Assembly (NCBI GenBank): GCA_963971425.1
Contig: OZ020522.1
Span: forward strand, 4,252,168 to 4,316,167
Direction of reading: 5' to 3'
DNA from: Bryoerythrophyllum caledonicum
Lineage: Eukaryota; Streptophyta; Bryopsida; Pottiales; Pottiaceae
DNA length: 64,000 bases
Shown here: positions 61,156 to 64,000 of the stretch, piece after piece
Position numbering within the stretch: position 1 is the stretch's first letter
How the letters are laid out: the number at the start of each line of letters is the position of its first letter
The notes under the pieces: model-generated
Databases searched by the model: none
What the model saw: only the letters and a program-made list of their open reading frames with translations
Told to the model about the DNA's origin: nothing
Position numbers and translations under genes: made by a program

Positions 61156-61519
61156 ACGTTAAAGAGTTTGGACTGTACAGAGGAATAGACAACAAGCGCT
61201 ACCCTCAACAACCTCTCAGTGAGAAAGATCTTCTTCACTTGTTTGAGAAGGAAATTAAAGGTCTTCCACTGGTCTGAAGTGGGCCCAAGGTGACATGACA
61301 GAATAAGGGTCTCCTTCTTCTCCTCCTAAATACTGTACCGGAATAAGTCACCATGGCAGAGTAAGGTGCTCCCGCAATGCTCGCAGAATAAGCTCGTCGA
61401 AGTAGACGCACATGTGCGCGAATGAGCCTCCGTTGGGGCCCCAACGATTGGTGGTGAGCCCCACTAAACAAAAGGTAAATTTGGATAAAATTTTAAATAT
61501 GTAAGTTGGTTCCCAGGTG

Positions 61520-61720
61520 TAAATGCATTGGGAACTCTTTGGGAACATGGGGAACACAACATGAACGCTAGGAACGCGTTGGAAACATGGTGGGAACCTC
61601 TGGGGAACAACCTCGGAACACATTGGGAACATGGTGGGAACTCTGAGAAGAACCTAGGAACGCGTTGGGAACATGGTGGGAACTTTGGGGAACAACCTGG
61701 GAACTCATAGGGAAGGCAAT
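61520..61720. repeat. GGGAAC-rich minisatellite
   Basis: Units of about 54 bp (GCGTTGGGAACATGGTGGGA followed by ACTCTGGGGAACAACCT-like sequence) repeat about 3.5 times with substitutions. The internal GGGAAC spacing of about 10 bp suggests growth from a shorter unit. Confidence 0.8.
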
Positions 61721-62348
61721 GGGAATGTTGTGGTATTAATATGGTTAAAAAGGTAAATCAGAATAGGGTAACCAAATGGTTTGGTTAGGAACCACATCGG
61801 ATTTTACCGTGAATCTCGTGTGGGCATGAGGAGCCCAACCCAAACTTTTAGGGACCATATTTGGGAGATGAAGCCCCATACAGTCGTCATGTGCGTCTGC
61901 TTACGAGGTTCAGCTATGGCGGATGATCTCTAACTTAACCCACTTCCACTCTTCCCTCTCCCACCCTTCTCCGTAAGCCATTCTCTCCATCTCTCAACCA
62001 ATTTTCTCTTAACTCTACGTCTTTCACAAGTGATTCTTTCTTCGTCTTGGGCTTGTTTCTGGGATGATTTTTGAATTTGGGGTGTTGCTTGAGTTCGATT
62101 GCATGCAGTGATCAAGTTCAGAATCCTCTTGTCGCCGAGCTTGTTATGTTGGTATTTTTGCCTTGGTTATGTCGCGGAACTAGGCAACATTAGTGAAAGT
62201 AAAGCATAGTTTAGGGTTAAGGGTGAATGTTTTGGATGAAAATTGTCTTGATGTATGAAAACAATGGATGGAAACTAACTAGAAATTTTAGTTGAAAACT
62301 TGGCATGAGTTCTTTTGGATATGTGTTATTGTTTTTTCCGCTTCGTAC
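61721..62348. other. Intergenic, no supported gene
   Basis: TTTAGGGTTAAGGGTGAATG and TTTTGGATGAAAATTG near 62208 resemble sequence near 60627, so the duplication that includes segment D extends beyond it in rearranged order. Short open frames only. Confidence 0.4.
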
Positions 62349-62790
62349 GCATCAGTCACTCCCTGCCAAAATAATTTTTTTCCAATTCACATTCGTTCGG
62401 ACACAACGAGTATCACCCATGTATGAAATGATTATCACAAACATATTACATGGATACGACCTCGGTATTACATGGATATCACCTTAGACAAACCCCTTGA
62501 ATTTTCCCAATTTTTTTTGGACACTCTCCATTTTGAATTAATTATGTACAAAAAACCGACCAACGCGTAGGGAACTATAAAGGGAGCCCCTAGACCAGGT
62601 CAAGATGCGTGGGCCGCAATCTACGACCGTCCTAGATGCCAGGCGCATCGGAAATGGAGTCCAAAAAGTCACCCAAATGTCTGCTCGCAATGTCCAATAA
62701 TCTTCCCTCGAACTTGCCCCTCGCACAACAACAATGCACTAAATAACGATCCTAACCTTGAGTGAATGGTCTCCCCCACACCCACACTTT
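62349..62790 (+). repeat. Duplicated segment D, copy 2
   Basis: Collinear with 59058-59524, about 3.3 kb away, with scattered substitutions and small deletions. It ends about 500 bp upstream of the gene start at 63300. Confidence 0.85.
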
Positions 62791-63299
62791 ATTCTAGAGA
62801 AGAGCAGATGTTTGTTGCGCTCTTTGGTGTGCGACGGTGTTGTTGGTCGCCTTGGACGTCGTTGTTCCGGTGAAGCACAAGGACGGCGAGGAGTAGTCGA
62901 AGAAGATTTCGACGTGACGGCGGTGTAGGACGGTGAAGGTGATGGCCGTGAGCCTCCTCCGGGATCTTGGCTGGATGACGTGACTCGTTTTTTTCTGCTG
63001 CTTTGGGTTCGCAACTTTTTCTGCAGCGGCAGTTGCGTTGTGTGTATGAATTTACGATCAGCGCGTTATGCTTTGAACATGATCATGCGTTTTTGATACC
63101 GTTTGCATGTGAGTGGATGTTTCTGGGATGGTGGTGGTTGTGTTTTCTGTTTTCACGAACACTAGGTTTTGCGGCATTTCGCAAGCATTTGTGTACACTA
63201 ATGTGTGAAGGTGCGGGAGGATTTGTTGGCATCTGTGTAGTATTGATGTACTGTCTCTGTGCTGAATAGATATTTGGTGATTTTTGCGGAAGTGGAGCT

Positions 63300-64000
63300 A
63301 TGGAGGATCCAACTCCAGACCCTGCTGTTTTTTACCCTCAAGGCAAATTTTTGCACGGAGGATCTGCCTCTGTGAGTAGTACTTTCTGCGATTTTTGTTT
63401 TGCTATTAATCAAGGTCACTCAAAGTTTTACTAAGATACCCCTCCTTTTGTATAATACTACGCTTCCCTCACTCTTACAATCAGTTAGATCAATGAATTT
63501 GATGGTGTCTCACTTGAAATCCTGGAAGAGCTTAGTGGTCTTAAAATCTAGTTTTAGTTGCCTTTGAGAACAAAAGAAGGAGAGGTCATGCTGTACCATG
63601 AAGCTTAGCTGCTGATTATAGGAATTTTGAGCTGATTTTATTAATTAAGAATGGGAAAAACCCATGCTTCACTTTACGAACAAGTTCATTTTGTATATGA
63701 AAATAGAAGATGCATAGATCTTATGGGAAACACACTATTTAATTATGTGGAACATTGACCAGTTTGATGGAGCAGGAGAAAGTAAAAGTGAAAGCGGTGG
63801 TTCCCAACGTGAGGTGTTAGCACGAGGTGGCACCTCAGGAAAGTTTCTCAAGGTAAATCCTGACTTTTTTTCAAAACTTTTATGATTGATATCTTCACGT
63901 GGTCTGAATTTTTTAAATTTTAAAATTTATTATTTTAATGGATTCAATTAATGGCATTGTATGCAGGAAGGTGATGCTGAGCACAATGCACCAGATACAA
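63300..64000 (+). CDS. 5' end of an unidentified gene, partial
   Basis: An ATG at 63300 opens MEDPTPDPAVFYPQGKFLHG, followed within 75 bases by GT donors (GTGAGT at 63372 or GTAGTA at 63376). A second exon at about 63779-63852 reads ESKSESGGSQREVLARGG, then TSGKFLK before GTAAAT; the third begins after GCAG at 63966 with EGDAEHNAPDT and runs off the window. The donor after 63375 gives a continuous frame, while the one after 63371 meets a stop in exon 2. The product is Ser/Gly-rich and hydrophilic so far. I do not recognise it. Confidence 0.5.

Overview
The window looks like nuclear DNA of a streptophyte plant, probably a lineage outside the flowering plants, although the species cannot be fixed from sequence alone. 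Evidence for a plant is the set of three intron-containing genes with standard GT-AG splice sites: an IQ-DOMAIN (IQD/IQ67) calmodulin-binding protein, a plant PRM1-like multi-pass membrane protein, and a WD40-like protein with a membrane anchor. A fourth gene runs off the right edge. Exons are much richer in G+C than the A+T-rich DNA between them. Only about 5 kb of 64 kb is convincing host coding sequence; most of the rest is transposable elements of several classes.

Layout. 1-6.4 kb: a decayed Ty3/gypsy element on the minus strand (RT fragment at the left edge, gag with zinc knuckle near 4.6-5.0 kb, gag start near 5.9 kb), apparently interrupted by other DNA including a tRNA-like SINE at 3.5 kb. 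6.7-7.5 kb: first copy of a recurrent family with TTAA-flanked termini (CCCCTAAAGGACC / GGTCCTTTAGGGG). 10.1-13.2 kb: the PRM1-like gene, minus strand, seven exons, 417 codons. 13.5-28 kb: many TTAA elements, a short inverted-repeat element with flanking direct repeats (18.2 kb), an intact tRNA-derived SINE (19.4 kb) and a 2.25 kb element with TTA target duplications (21.1-23.4 kb). 29.4-31.1 kb: the WD40-like gene, plus strand, three exons, 499 aa, with a SINE/LINE tail copy just upstream. 36.6-41.6 kb: the IQD gene, minus strand, seven exons, 807 aa, enlarged by about 40 copies of an 8-residue coding repeat. 43.9-45 kb: another TTAA element carrying a long AAT microsatellite. 45.6-48.7 kb: pieces of a PIF/Harbinger transposon (Myb-like ORF and transposase). 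51.2-52.1 kb: a TTAA element. 52.2-58.06 kb: a non-LTR retrotransposon bounded by a perfect 13 bp target-site duplication. 58.1-63 kb: more TTAA elements, duplicated A+T-rich segments and a minisatellite. 63.3 kb to the end: the start of an unidentified gene.

The most interesting object is the non-LTR retrotransposon. Its reading frame, broken by stops and a frameshift, carries reverse transcriptase, a segment resembling the PCIF1 family of adenine methyltransferases with a degraded catalytic motif, RNase H, a Cys/His finger, and a C-terminal domain with the PD...E...K pattern of restriction-like endonucleases. Its 3' tail of about 140 bp recurs at the 3' ends of tRNA-headed SINEs in the same window, so the LINE and SINEs look like partners. 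The second theme is the TTAA family: more than a dozen copies of different ages and orientations with piggyBac-like ends. The third is the minisatellite that has become a third of an IQD protein.
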